Shown in pieces: positions 11,740 through 22,784 of a stretch of DNA of 64,000 nucleotides (its first letter is position 1; each line of letters opens with the position of its first letter). The notes under the pieces are model-generated. The model saw only the letters and a list, made by a program, of their open reading frames with translations, ran no database searches and had not been told where the DNA came from. This stretch comes from Oidiodendron maius Zn (Eukaryota; Ascomycota; Leotiomycetes; Myxotrichaceae): positions 910,803 through 974,802 of the forward strand of contig KN832880.1 of assembly GCA_000827325.1 (NCBI GenBank), read 5' to 3'. The translations under genes were made by a program, and so were the position numbers.

Positions 11740-12666
11740 TCAAGTTCCAGGATTCTGCTTGGCAGCCTTTTGAAACTTGCTGCCCTTCTCTAGCCATGTT
11801 CCAAAATCCATCAGCTCTGGGTATTCCTCCCTAGCCTTCTGAATATCGACGGCATACCCATCCTTCTTAAACCACTTGAACATGCTGCCGATATCGGCCA
11901 TAACAGTCTTGACAATGGTTCCAACGGCACAAAAAGTTGTTGGCATCTCAACACCCATTCGTTCTTTGAATATGTTACATGCTTGCTCAAAATTCAACTC
12001 GTCACCTGCGATACCTATCGATCTGCCAGCGTAAGTGCGGGGAGAGAGCAGCGCCTTGGCAGCGAAGTAGCCAATATCACTGGCTGCCACAACCTGGATA
12101 GGCTTTGAGCCAACCTGGTTCCACATAGCTGCGAAGCCTTTCCCGGCGAAGTCTGGAGTTAAATTGTCCATGAATGTTACTGGGCGAAGAATTGTCCAGA
12201 CCATCTTGGTCCCTTCCGCCTTTTCCTTGAGGTATAATTCGATCCGGTATTTCGTGGCGATATGCGGGACGGGCGTGGGGTTTGTGTTGGAAAATTCTTC
12301 ACCTCCTCGATCGGCGCTCGTGAAGACAAAGTGTGACACGCCGTGCGCGATGGAGGCGTCAATCAGCCCATTGGCTTGGGATTCTTCGGCCCCAGGTGGG
12401 CCATGGACTGTAACGCAAAAGACAGCATCGATGTGTTGATACGGGGCAGACGCAAAGATGTCGTCCGGATGGGTAGGATCTCCTGCTAGGAGGGAAACAC
12501 GCGGATCAAGCGCGGCGAGGGCTTTTGCTTTGGAGGAGGTGGTATTGCGCGTTAAGGCGAGAATATGCGCATCGGGAGCCAGAGAAGGCGAATTCAGGAG
12601 GGCGTGGATGACAGAACTCCCTTGGGTGCCGGTTGCCCCAACAACTAGGTACGTGAGGGGAGACAT
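11740..12666 (-). CDS. NmrA-like NAD(P)-binding protein (HSCARG type)
   Basis: Single-exon 308 aa protein of the NmrA-like atypical short-chain dehydrogenase family. These proteins use a Rossmann fold to bind NAD(P)H and act as redox sensors, transcription co-regulators or isoflavone-reductase-like enzymes. The N-terminus shows the dinucleotide motif VVGATGTQG (residues 8-16), with the usual DP-rich strand and the VFCVTV segment following. The mid-protein HFVFTSADRGGE resembles the family active-site region, and a TKYRIELYLKE block carries the usual tyrosine/lysine-bearing helix. Length and start fit the family. It lies just downstream of a co-oriented FMN reductase gene, so both may be part of a redox response, which is inference. 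Cytosolic or nuclear; no signal peptide. Confidence 0.9.
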   Translation of the reverse strand: MSPLTYLVVGATGTQGSSVIHALLNSPSLAPDAHILALTRNTTSSKAKALAALDPRVSLLAGDPTHPDDIFASAPYQHIDAVFCVTVHGPPGAEESQANGLIDASIAHGVSHFVFTSADRGGEEFSNTNPTPVPHIATKYRIELYLKEKAEGTKMVWTILRPVTFMDNLTPDFAGKGFAAMWNQVGSKPIQVVAASDIGYFAAKALLSPRTYAGRSIGIAGDELNFEQACNIFKERMGVEMPTTFCAVGTIVKTVMADIGSMFKWFKKDGYAVDIQKAREEYPELMDFGTWLEKGSKFQKAAKQNPGT

Positions 12667-13411
12667 TTTTTTGCACGAGAATAGTGAGAGACTGGCGCAG
12701 CTTGGGTTCAGATGGGATTTTACTTAAGAGGGGTAGAGATTATATGGGTATAGCACTAGTGGCGCAGCGCTCGCTTCTACACCGAGTCTACTATCCTTTA
12801 CATCCCAGTGATATAAGATGCTGGGATTCTACCAACGTACCAGGAGTGTTTAGGCCTAGTGTTATGCAAGATTATGATGCGCCGTGCTGGGCCGCACGCA
12901 AGTCCGCAGGGCGATGACTGGTATTATATCCCTGCAATAATAAATCGGGCTATTTGCACTGAATCGCCGCCTTGCTCAGGTGCTGACTATAATCGCGTGG
13001 TGGATTTATTTTATATCGGATCTCTCAATAGACCCTCCATCATACTCATATATATCAAGCAAAATATGACGGGCTGGCAACTACTCCTTGTGGTTTTGGG
13101 CGAGAAATAGTGAATGACGGTGCTTCAAGTTATTTACGGAGGCAAGAATGTTTGCAATAGCTAACACTAGCGACAAACAGAACGATGCGAAGATAATATA
13201 GAAGGTTACAAGATGCCTAATTATCAAATTATTATGATTTCGACGCTAGAGGAATGGTTAATAGTGGTAGTCAGTACTGCTTTTATAGATTAGAAAGGAT
13301 TTTTAATTCTTCGATCATTAAACGTACTTTTCAGGAGCCAAAGCCGCGATTGCAGTTATAAAAGCGCGTTTTATTAATAAAATTAAAGGCTATGAGATAT
13401 CTATAATTTCT
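12667..13411. other. Intergenic region, AT-rich in its second half
   Basis: No gene is recognised. The stretch about 13120-13400 is strongly AT-rich with runs such as ttattaataaaatt, perhaps a terminator/UTR area of the FMN reductase gene or old mobile DNA. The 5' part contains the NmrA-like gene promoter. Confidence 0.4.
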
Positions 13412-14029
13412 TTAAGAGATTAGCTCAAGTAATTCTGCATAATTTGCGATAATATCCTCTCGTTCTTTACTCCAGACTCTACTCTCTGAAGTACCATCTA
13501 TTTCGAGATCCATACCCTGTGATGCCCTCACTAGGAACTCTCTGCTTGGAAACGCCAATTCCACTGTTTTCGTGGTAGGCCTCATACGAACTCCTCGAAG
13601 AACCTCTTTCAATTGTACGTTGCATTTACCGCCTCCGTGGCTCCCGTAGCTCACCACCATGGCTGGCTTTCCCTTCCATTCATGGTAGAGGTAGTCGATT
13701 GCGTTTTTAACTACCGCTGGGTACCCCCAATTGTATTGCGGTACGACAAAGATGAATGCGTTGTGTGCTTGAACCTCCAAGCTCCACGAAATAGTATGAG
13801 CATGATCGTATTTAGTGTGATCAGTGACCTGAGAAGGAATATTGGATTCGTTGAACATAGGAAGATTCCACTGTTCAAGGTCGATCACCTTCAGCGATGG
13901 TGCTGCTTCGTCTGCTCCGGGAGATGTAGACTGGATAGTGTCGATGACAAAGTTGGCAATCTGAGGGCATGCTCGAGGTGATCTTGTGCTGGAGATGATC
14001 AAGGCAACCTTTGAAACTTTCGGATCCAT
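13412..14029 (-). CDS. NADPH-dependent FMN reductase (flavodoxin-like)
   Basis: Single-exon 205 aa protein of the NADPH-dependent FMN reductase family. It has a flavodoxin-like fold, binds FMN, and transfers electrons from NADPH to flavin, quinones or other acceptors. The N-terminus shows ALIISSTRSPR, the phosphate-binding loop position, preceded by MDPKVSKV. The central PQYNWGYPAVVKNAIDYL is the diagnostic block of the family, followed by KPAMVVSYGSHGGG. Length is typical. The ATG at 14029 is the first in frame and gives the normal N-terminus. It is divergent from a large Zn2Cys6 regulator across 455 bp, so that regulator may control it, but this is inference. Confidence 0.92.
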   Translation of the reverse strand: MDPKVSKVALIISSTRSPRACPQIANFVIDTIQSTSPGADEAAPSLKVIDLEQWNLPMFNESNIPSQVTDHTKYDHAHTISWSLEVQAHNAFIFVVPQYNWGYPAVVKNAIDYLYHEWKGKPAMVVSYGSHGGGKCNVQLKEVLRGVRMRPTTKTVELAFPSREFLVRASQGMDLEIDGTSESRVWSKEREDIIANYAELLELIS

Positions 14030-14484
14030 CGCTGAAGAGCCAATTATAAGCGGAAGGAATATCTTAAGGATAAAAACGCTTCAACATCACTTAGCAAAAG
14101 ACTAGATTAAGATATCCGTAGACATCGTGGTATTGTATTGTTATACGGCTGTGAGGCAGGATCGCCACTCCAACATCTGCCTAGCCTGTAAACCTAAGTC
14201 GCTTTCTCCTAAGTTGACGCCAGGCTACTTCACATTTGCAGGCATCTCCGAGGTAGGATTTGGCTTGCCGTTATACATGTCCGAGATTCTAAGCGTTTTG
14301 ATTGGACATATTCGAAGAGCGGTGACCCGGCATCTCCGAAACGTCGATTCCCTTGTACTCGCTACATTACCGAGGTCATCTTGGATGCCTTTGACGAACA
14401 CACATTTCCTATCCTCACCCACCCCTCGGCCTTACAAGACTATTACCGAAAATTTGCCTTTATACCTTCTTCACGCGGGCTACT
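14030..14484. promoter_or_regulatory. Divergent intergenic region, FMN reductase / Zn2Cys6 regulator
   Basis: These 455 bp separate the two divergent start codons. Zn2Cys6 proteins often regulate themselves and a divergent neighbour, so sites for the regulator could lie here. I could not pick out a definite CGG-N-CCG pair by eye. Confidence 0.4.
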
Positions 14485-17400
14485 ATGTCCGATGCTACTT
14501 CCGGCACCAGCGAAGTGATGACCGCCTCCACAATAGCAGGCTATCGCAGGAGAAATGGTCGCAATATTCAGGAAACGAAACGACAAGCAAATAAAAAGTG
14601 CAAATCATGTGATGTATGTCGTGCAAGGAAGGTACGAGATTGCTCTTTACAAGATGCAATTCAAGATTGTTAACTGTGAGCTCTGCAGGTGAGATGTGAT
14701 GGTGCCTTACCACAGTGTGCAATTTGCGTGAGGCGGAAGGACACTTGTACCTATCCTCGAGACAGTCGATACCGTGATGTAGCAGGTCGGCTTAACCGAC
14801 GGCAAGAAATTACATCCTCTCCCGAGAGAGATCAGAGCGGCGCTTTGTTAGAGACTATTCATGAGGCTCGAGTGGTCGACGACAGTCCGCAAGATGCGCT
14901 GCGCAGCGGCATTGTTAGGGATCATGTAACACATCCACAACCTACCGAATTGAGTTACGTTGGTGGTAGTACTCTACCATGTCCTGCAAGTCTAGGGGCT
15001 AGCCAGGGCCTAAATGGTGCGCACCCTAAGGGTAATGCCCACAGAGCTTCTAGTACTACAGAAGCCGGCGACTCCGGTGTGGACGATGACAGCGAAACGG
15101 ACATTGGAGTCCTCGACTTGTTTCACGATGTCTACCGTCCTATACGTAATACAGTTCCTAACGTTAGAAGAGCCAATCAAACGATCGATGATGAGATCCA
15201 AGGAGCTCGCCTTATTTCTAATACAGCCCTGAAAAGGCAGCAAGAGACCAATGCTCTCCAGCCTGGACTGAGACATTTCATCGATTTCGATGGGGTTGAT
15301 CCGGCTATGGCAACGCATCTCCTGGACCTTTACTGGAATACATGTTACCTGACATGGCCGTTCACTTATCGTCCGGCTATTATGGACAACCTGCTCCATG
15401 GTGGGCCGTATATGAATAAGTTACTTTTAAATGCTCTTTATTTCTCGAGTTCTCTTTACAGTGACCAGGTTGGCCTGGGGCCAGGTCCTGGCGGTAGCAG
15501 CACCGCAGGAATGCAATTCTACTCTCGGTTTTGTCATTTACTTATTGATGAGACTGACCGACCAAGTATTGCAACTGCGGTAGCTTTACTTCTCTGCGGA
15601 GTTTCCCTCATGTCTCGAGGGAGGCCGAGGAATTGCTTAGCGCATCACGAGTTGGCATGCCGAATGGCTGCTGAGCTAGATTGTCCTCCAACCTATGAGT
15701 GCAGGGCTTTTGACTCTGATCGCAACTCCAACGCTCTGGCCCTTGAGATAGAAAGGGAAACGCAAATGCGTCTGCACCTAGGAATATTTTCCGTTGGTGT
15801 ATTTATAGGGCTCTATCTCGGACCACTGGCCACGGCAACCATTCCCGAGAAAGGCCATCCCTTGGCAAGGATTTTAGACACCTTCGAGGAACTCGAAGGG
15901 TGGACGCCATATATTGACCCACTATGCCCATCAGATCACGCTTTGCTTGCAGCTTATGCACCAATGCCCACCTACGCCGTTTCGACGTTCACCGCCCAGG
16001 TAGATTTATTTGTGATATTATCAAAAGTTCTGCGTGCATTTTATAATGAGGACAGACGGCATACATTTGACTCTTCATACCAAATGAAATCCGAGATAGA
16101 AGGCCAGCTCAGCTGCTGGATCCAGTCTCTTCCTATCCATCTTCGATTTGAGCCGGGTTTACGCCTCACGCCACCCCCACACCAAATTGCATTGCTGTGA
16201 GTTATGTCTTCCCTCCATGGTTGGACAGAGGTCTCATGCATTTCAAATAGAGCAATATTTTATAGTGTAAGAATTCTCACTCGCAGACCATTCCTTGAGC
16301 GAAAGCATCTCAGTGGCACTCTCGATAGCCAAGATTACCGGATAATCGAAGACTCTTGTATAGACGATGCTACGACGATATGGAAGCTCCTTCTCACGTG
16401 CAAGGAAAAATTTTCCCTCCGACGGTCATCACTACTCCTCTCATTTTCTGCGTATATAGCGTTTATGGTCTTAGACCGGTCTTCAGCGAATGATGCTGCA
16501 TCGGCTGCCCGTACCAAGTCTCTTTGGGCAATGCTTCTTGAATTACGAGACGGACCAAATCCTGGCTTTTACAACCTTCTTGCCACAATCGGTCACAGAG
16601 TATATGATTTCAGGCCAATTGCACCACAGCCAAGCGGAGTTGAGACAGTTAATGCTACCAATATCATACTGACTAGCGCAGAGACGGTAGCATCTGCAAA
16701 TTCAAGGGATCTATCGGGATACGCTTCATCACAATCCAATGCCACAACTCCGCCAATTGGGAGAACGCTTGACGACAGCGATATGGGTATCCTAGCACCA
16801 CTTCAAGACCGACGTACCGTGGCCAACAATCTAGTAAGCAATACGGAGCCGCAAATTTCTGACAATATAGACGACAAGAATGAAATTAGCCGCTTCGTGA
16901 ATATATGGTGCCCTAGAAACACCGAGGGTTATCCCACATGGATGCTTAGCGCTATTGAAATGGCGGAGACGAAGCCATTGCTACGAGACACCCTGATGGC
17001 CATTTCCAAGCTATTCTTCGGCAGTAAAACAGGAGATATAGAACTAGAGAAGTCCGGACAGCGGCTACATATCGGCGTTCTCGGTTCGGTGCAGCAGGAA
17101 CTCAAGTCCACTAGTAATACCTCCACGGAGCTTCTTCTTACTGTCATCCTTCTTTCTATGATTGAGGTGCGCTACTATCTTTGATGATCCATACAGCTTG
17201 CTGAAATATACTTAGCTTTATCGACGGCGAGAGGAGAGTTCTCTAGACTGCCATTGGATGGCTTCACTTGCCATATTAAAGGCCAGGGGACCTCTCCGTC
17301 ATATGTCCGGCATCGGCCATATTCTCTTTACTGATCTTAGGCTTCACTGGGTATGTCTACCTTCCAATCTGCAGTTACAGTTAGGGCCATCCGTGCTAAG

Positions 17401-18115
17401 ATCGCGTTTCTAGGTTATACGCTCCCTGAGGTTACGGCAGTCGACATTCCTTGCGCGAGAAGAATGGAAGTTTATCCCTTGGCGAGGGGCTCATTCACGG
17501 AAAGATGCGCTTCAGCACTTACTAGATCATGTCTTAGAGATTCCGGGGCTGTTAGAACTATTCGATCAGTATAACTCTATCGTGGCAGCAGGCAATTTGG
17601 ATCCTTCTGACATCATGTCGATGCGAATACACTTGTCTACTTGGGCAGATGCATTGTCTTCGCGACTAGCCCAATGGAAGCTGGATTATGTTGGCACGCA
17701 TCTTGACGATCAACCCGATGCACCAGAAGCAGATACCCTGCTGCCCGCCTTCCGATGTTGGAATACCAGTAAGACGGAGCTCATTACTCCAAAGGCACTG
17801 CAATACCCAGATATCATCCTTGCGGCCAGCTTCTGTATGTATAACGCAGCACACTTACTACTTGCGACAGTCCAGATTTCTAGCACAACCAATGATCAAG
17901 CTGAACGATATTTATACGCATGCAATATCTGTCGGAGTGTATCATACTTTTTTCAATACGCGCCGGAACCTTTAATAATGAGAATAGTATACCCACTTCG
18001 CATAGCGTATGACAATTTTGAGGAAGGGTCTGTGGAGCAGCAGTTTGTGAAGGATGTCGCTAAGTTGATTGGAAAGCAACAACGATTCAAGTACTTCTCT
18101 AGTCAGCTAGGTTGA
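14485..18115 (+). CDS. Large Zn2Cys6 transcription factor with two regulator middle domains, five exons
   Basis: Nuclear regulator; my model is join(14485..14631, 14689..16196, 16251..17166, 17216..17350, 17414..18115), 1135 aa, in frame with four introns of 49-63 nt. The Zn2Cys6 cluster has Cys at residues 42, 45, 52, 59, 62 and 69 and is split by intron 1. A PF04082-like middle region follows (about residues 200-600), with YWNTCYLTWPFTYRPAIM, FYSRFCHLLID and FYSVRILTRRPFLERKHL. After a Ser/Thr/Asn-rich linker a second block appears that resembles the separate PF11951 (Fungal_trans_2) class: YPTWMLSAIEMAETKPLLRD, LLLTVILLSMIELYRRRE, RQSTFLAREEWKFIPWRG and a C-terminal helical part. No second zinc cluster precedes it. 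Two regulators seem fused in one frame. Alternatively a second gene start is hidden in exon 3, though no Zn2Cys6 motif supports that. Confidence 0.82.
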
Positions 18116-18788
18116 GACATGAAGCGAGCGCCAGGGTGTTTGTAACAAGCAATATAGCAAAAGTATAGCGAGTTGTGGGGTAATATTTATAGAACACAGC
18201 AAGAGACGTTTTGTGGATATTACCGATAGCGTTCCTGTAAAATTGGGGAGTGTAAGCCTATATTCCCCGGTTTTGCAGTCATTCTCGTCGCTAGATGACT
18301 AGCTCCTCACATATCCGACTGTCCTCCATGTGCTATTATCGCATATCCGATATTTTGCGCCTCTGACTACTGCAGATTTGTTTGTATGCACCTTGTTCTT
18401 CCTAGTGCGTGTCAGTACTAAATCATGGATACCCTCTGTCGTGGTGCTCAGCGATGCCATAAACATTCAAGAATCCGAATGCGGTGACTGGAGAAGTCAA
18501 AGTCTTCATTAAATTCTTGCAGCAACATATTGCTGTGGAGTTGATGACTTGATTCTTGACACTAGAGAAAGAGACGCTACTCTCTATTCCCCAAGTCGTA
18601 TGACTTACAACATATTGCGGGTGCCTCTAGACATCGTTAGACGTCTGATCGATAGGCAACTCTTAAGAATTCTGACAATTTTGCTCCCGTGTGCTCACCA
18701 TCACCCGACGAATCCATATCCATTCTCAGTTCAATTCATTCGACTTGTTCGTTCGCGGTCTCCACGTATAGCAGCATCGAGGAACGGA
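18116..18788. other. Intergenic region, no gene seen
   Basis: This holds the 3' region of the large regulator and sequence upstream of the small orphan frame that follows. The open frame ending at 19022 extends upstream to 18549, but only the part from 18789 has a recognisable sequence. Confidence 0.4.
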
Positions 18789-19022
18789 ATGTCTTTTGAC
18801 TTTTCAGTTGGTGACTTCGTCACTGCAGGAATCCTCATCAAAAACATCATCATGTGCCTTCGCTCTACAATCAACGACTTAGATGTGCCATCTGCCCACA
18901 AGGATGGCTGCGACGTCTTCAATATTATTAAAGATGAGCCTAGCTCCAATACCAATACAGCGAGTATCGAGGATCCCAACATCGATGTAGACGTAGACAA
19001 TGAAGCTAATGTTGAGGACTAG
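18789..19022 (+). pseudogene. Orphan fragment like the N-terminus of fungal STAND/ankyrin proteins
   Basis: From the ATG at 18789 the first 25 residues (MSFDFSVGDFVTAGILIKNI and on) match the N-terminal pattern seen on many fungal STAND/NLR-like and ankyrin proteins, usually MSFGFSVGDF followed by a helical domain of over 150 residues. Here only about 77 residues remain, ending in an acidic, Asn/Asp-rich tail with no NACHT, NB-ARC or repeat domain. I read it as the 5' relic of a longer gene, or possibly a very short standalone protein. Confidence 0.5.
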
Positions 19023-20547
19023 ATGTTGCTCTTTGGAGGGAATTTTTACCCACTAGAGTACTACCGGGAAAGGGGACGTTAAAGATAAGCTAAAGCGGTG
19101 CTGGAGGTCTCCGTTCCTGCCTCGTCAAATGCAAAACTGCCAAACGCAGGTCGCTAGCCTCGGCGCCGGAGTTGGCTGGTTAAGCATGGTGAATTATAGA
19201 TGCATAGGAGTGTGCCCTGGGTACCAGACAACGGGCTATTGACCAGCGGGTTACTGACCCGAGAAATTCACTGGACTATCTCTTGATTCCTATATATGAT
19301 ACATTGCCCTCCATATGGCCATTGGATTTTCTACTGTCCTTTGAATTTGTCTCCATCCACCAAGGCCCTTTGCGGCCTTCTTTTCAGAGCATCTCATTTC
19401 CCCCCGCTTTGACCATAGCGTGTGTTAAGGGAGGATATGCTAAGCTGTCCTATAGTTAGGTTCTTGGGGAGCTTCGGCCCGGTTCCCGAGTACTTCGGAT
19501 TCTCGTGCGTGTATTTAATGCTGGAAACAAGGCATACTGGTCCCTTGAGGCGTTTTCCTCTTTTTTTTTTCTTTTCAAGTTTAGGGGAGAGAAATCTTGT
19601 GGGCATGGCTTAAATTGTATATTCCCTGTCTCCCATGCTAACACTGGGGTCTCGTCTCTCTATAGCCTCAACTGTCTGGATGTCGACGAAGGACCGAATG
19701 TGTTCGGTCTAAAGCGCTATGCTATCCCATATATTTGTGATGTGTTTGAGATGCCATTCTATCTCCTGCTTTGAATGAGAACCAATGCCTTGACAAGTCG
19801 GGCTCAACATCTCACCCCATTGCAGCTCAGGGCCAGACGAGTCTCAATATTTCCTTCCTTCGCAGGGCTTTCTTAACTCGGCATGAGATATCGAGTCCTC
19901 CGACATGCCAGCCACGCTTGAATTCCATGGCCACGGCCCTTTCACTTACCAATCGGCGCACAACAGAAAAGACAACATCGTCCACCAGCTAGCCTATCTC
20001 CCTGCGGCCGCAATATCGGCATTGCATGGTATCACAACTAGGTTCTGGCATCTTCATCCACGTGCACTTAAACATCAGAATACAGGAACTCTCGCTATTA
20101 TTAGTGAGCGGCTATTTTGGCGCCGACGTAACTGCTCTATTAGCATCTAAACATCAATCAACCTTTGAGGCATGATTTGTTGAATGAATAACCGTAAACC
20201 GCTCCTAGGCGCTAGTCCTAATTAGTCACGAATCCTCCTCAACTATTATACCTGGATCCTAGCTATAGCCAGCCTGGCAGAACTACACCGGCCTGGCCTC
20301 TGGCTGGGCTGTTACAGGAGCGATATATATTGCTAGATGATATATTGTACAGTCAGTAGACGCTGGCCTGTATCTCCTACAGCTAAGCGTTTGTGTGCTT
20401 TAAAGGCTAAGCGAAAGAAGAGGTAGTCTTAAAAGGGATTAATTGATCGTAGAAAGGTATTTAAATAGGCTTATAGCTAATTTTCTTGAGAAAGTTGATT
20501 GAAAAGAAGGACTTAATATATAGAGGAATAGATTAAGGAATTTAATA
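19023..20547. other. Intergenic region with no identified gene
   Basis: No protein family is recognised on either strand. A frame at 19905-20150 (+) is open for 81 codons with fairly natural composition, but I cannot assign it. From about 20160 onward the sequence becomes AT-rich and probably contains old mobile DNA. A poly-T tract lies near 19561-19573. Confidence 0.35.
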
Positions 20548-22107
20548 CTAGACTAAAATATAATTATTTCTGTCTGTAGTATTGTGAAGTGATTGCATCT
20601 TTGCCACCCTTCTAGTGGTTAGTTGAAAGCACTCTGGAAGCGCTGTGTCGCTCCAATCGCTTCCAAGTATTAATTTAACAACACCTGGTGCACAATTGAA
20701 GATTCTAGCCATTCCTAGGGAAGATTAGCAGTCGTCGTTGCTTCCATGTCACACAACTCCGATGAATTATAGATTGGAATTATAAATTACGTACCGTGAC
20801 CTCCAAACCCGGCGCAGATCCATTGTCCATCGAGATTCTCCAGAGGTCCAACAAAAGGAATGGAGTCATCTGTCACACCAATAATCCCTGTCCAGGCATG
20901 ATCCAGATTATCCCGGTTAGCATCCTCGCCCGGAAAGAGCACGTTCCATTGTTTTAACACATCAGTAAATACGTCTTCATTATAGCCTCCATCATCAAAC
21001 GTGACAATGCCCCTTAACGTTTCCGCACTCAGAGTGGGATTGGTACGTGAGACACCGAGAATTAAAGTCCCATCTCCAGGGCATTGAATGAGAGAGTAAA
21101 AGTGGTTCAAGCTATATCGCAACGAAAGAGTGTTAGTTAGAGTCTTGGAGCCGGAAAATGTATTCGATGCAACTAGTGAGTGGGCTTGGGCACGATTTGG
21201 GGCCAAATAAGAATTCAGGCTGGGCAAGAGAAGTGATGCATATGCATTGGTGCAGTGGATGACTGTTGGAGTAGTGACTGTTCCCCGAGGAGTACGAACT
21301 TGCCATTCCTTCTCATCAACTGCCGGCGATCGTTCAACTTTTGAGACGGGGCAATGAGTAAAGAGAGACACTCCTCTATTAATCACCGTATCCAGCAACC
21401 AGTGAGTGAGCCTTGCAGGGTGGATTGATGCTGCTGGCCATTCATAGGCAGCAACTGTTTTATTTACTCCTGTCCGTTTGCGCGCTTCCTCGCCTTCGAA
21501 GAAGTTGACGTGAGAGACATCACCTCCCGCATTCTTGAAGGACATAAAAGTCTCGGCTTCATATGCAGCAAATTCCGCGGTCAAACATACATCGAAGGTG
21601 GTTGTGAGATTGAAATCACACTCGATATGGTGTTTTCTGACAAATTCACCAATTCTATCAAGGACGAGACGTTCGTTTGCAATGACTTTTAAGGCTTGGT
21701 CCTGACCGTGGAGCGAAGAATAACGCTTGAAACCTCGGAACGCATCTAGTCCAGTGGTCAATATCGCAGTCTAAGTGCTGAATGAGATCTGCCTTAGTAG
21801 AGAGGCTCCTACCTGGTCTCACGTGGCCGGCATTCCGTGAGCTCGCTCCACTGGCAGCCTCCCTGGCCTCCAGGATGATGATATCCTCCCCTTGGACCCC
21901 ATTTTCCGTCAATTCGAATGCGCTTAGCGCTCCAGAAAGACCGGACCCGACTATCACATATCTTTTCCGGCTTGGAAGGGGGGCGTTGTGGTTTCTGTTG
22001 AGATGGGGGAAGGCACGTGTTGTTCGCTGCCAGTAGCTCAAGCAGGGTTCCGGCAAGGGAGCAGAGGGCCTGACGCCTTCTAGGTCAACGTCACTGGATC
22101 CCATCAT
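20548..22107 (-). CDS. FAD-dependent oxidoreductase (DAO family), three exons
   Basis: Flavoprotein of the DAO (PF01266) family, which oxidises amines or amino-acid-like substrates with FAD and O2. My model is complement(join(20548..20714, 20795..21745, 21813..22107)), 470 aa. Intron 1 (67 nt) and intron 2 (80 nt) have GT-AG ends and restore an uninterrupted family pattern. The FAD-binding motif is YVIVGSGLSGALSAFEL (about residues 49-65), followed by ILEAREAASGASSRNAGHVR. The C-terminal CAGFGGHG spans intron 2 into MARIFNCAPGV. Length is normal. The gene is convergent with nothing, runs the same way as the ABCC transporter upstream, and an inverted-repeat element begins only 124 bp upstream of its ATG. 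The substrate is not predictable. Confidence 0.88.
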
Positions 22108-22231
22108 CGTCGAGCAATTGATTAACGGTGGAGATGCAGATGTTGTCGCAGAACACGGGATTGAGTAGTGAGAGGTTCAGAGAGAGGGTGTATTATTGTG
22201 GTGCTAGTAAAGCCCTGCGTCTAGAAGGCAG

Positions 22232-22701
22232 GAATTAATCGTCGGCTCGCTTCGATGCCTCCTACGTCGCATTCGCTCCTAGTCGGTGTAAGCAATTGCA
22301 TCGCCAAAATTTGTATAGGAAAATCGCTATTTTTCACTTGAAAAGTCGACAAAATCACGACTTAAACTTCAAATATAATTTTTGTTTTACCTTAAACTTA
22401 ATTTTTTTTTAATAGGTATTATTTATACTATATAGCTCTTTATTTTCCCCTAAAATAAAAAATAAAAAATTTATAATTACTCTTTTTATAAGCTATTTAA
22501 TTGCTTTTATTTTATATTTCCCCACTAATTTTTGCGGGTTTTTGGGGCTACAGAGTTCAAAAACTTTTGTATGTAAATTCCTATACAAATTTTGGCGACG
22601 CATTTGCTTACGCGACGCATTTGCTTACGCGACGCAATTGCTTACGCCGACTAGGAGCGAATGCGACGTAGGAGGCATCGAAGCGAGCCGACGATTAATT
22701 C
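22232..22701. mobile_element. 470 bp MITE-like element with long terminal inverted repeats
   Basis: The ends are inverted copies. The left arm (about 22232-22320) begins gaattaatcgtcggctcg and the right arm (about 22579-22701) is its reverse complement almost throughout. The two arms differ chiefly because the right arm carries three consecutive 17 bp units (22595-22611, 22612-22628, 22629-22645; unit gcgacgcatttgcttac) where the left arm has one. The centre is very AT-rich and noncoding. This is the structure of a nonautonomous DNA element. I cannot define a clean target-site duplication, although tctaga-like sequence flanks both ends. It lies in the promoter region of the FAD oxidoreductase and just past the 3' end of the ABC transporter. 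Confidence 0.85.
22595..22645. repeat. Three 17 bp tandem units inside the right arm of the MITE
   Basis: Units at 22595-22611, 22612-22628 and 22629-22645 read gcgacgcatttgcttac twice and then with one change (aattg for atttg). The opposite arm has a single equivalent unit, so amplification took place in one arm only. Confidence 0.9.
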
Positions 22702-22784
22702 TAGACCTATAACTAGTGATTTGCTCTAGTATAAAGCAATAGAGTTCTAGTCAAAACTCCCTGAATACTGACTGCTTCCAGTAT

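Noticed and set aside
22595-22645. CRISPR-like short repeat array
   Set aside because: The units are contiguous without spacers, lie in a transposon arm, and the organism is a fungus.
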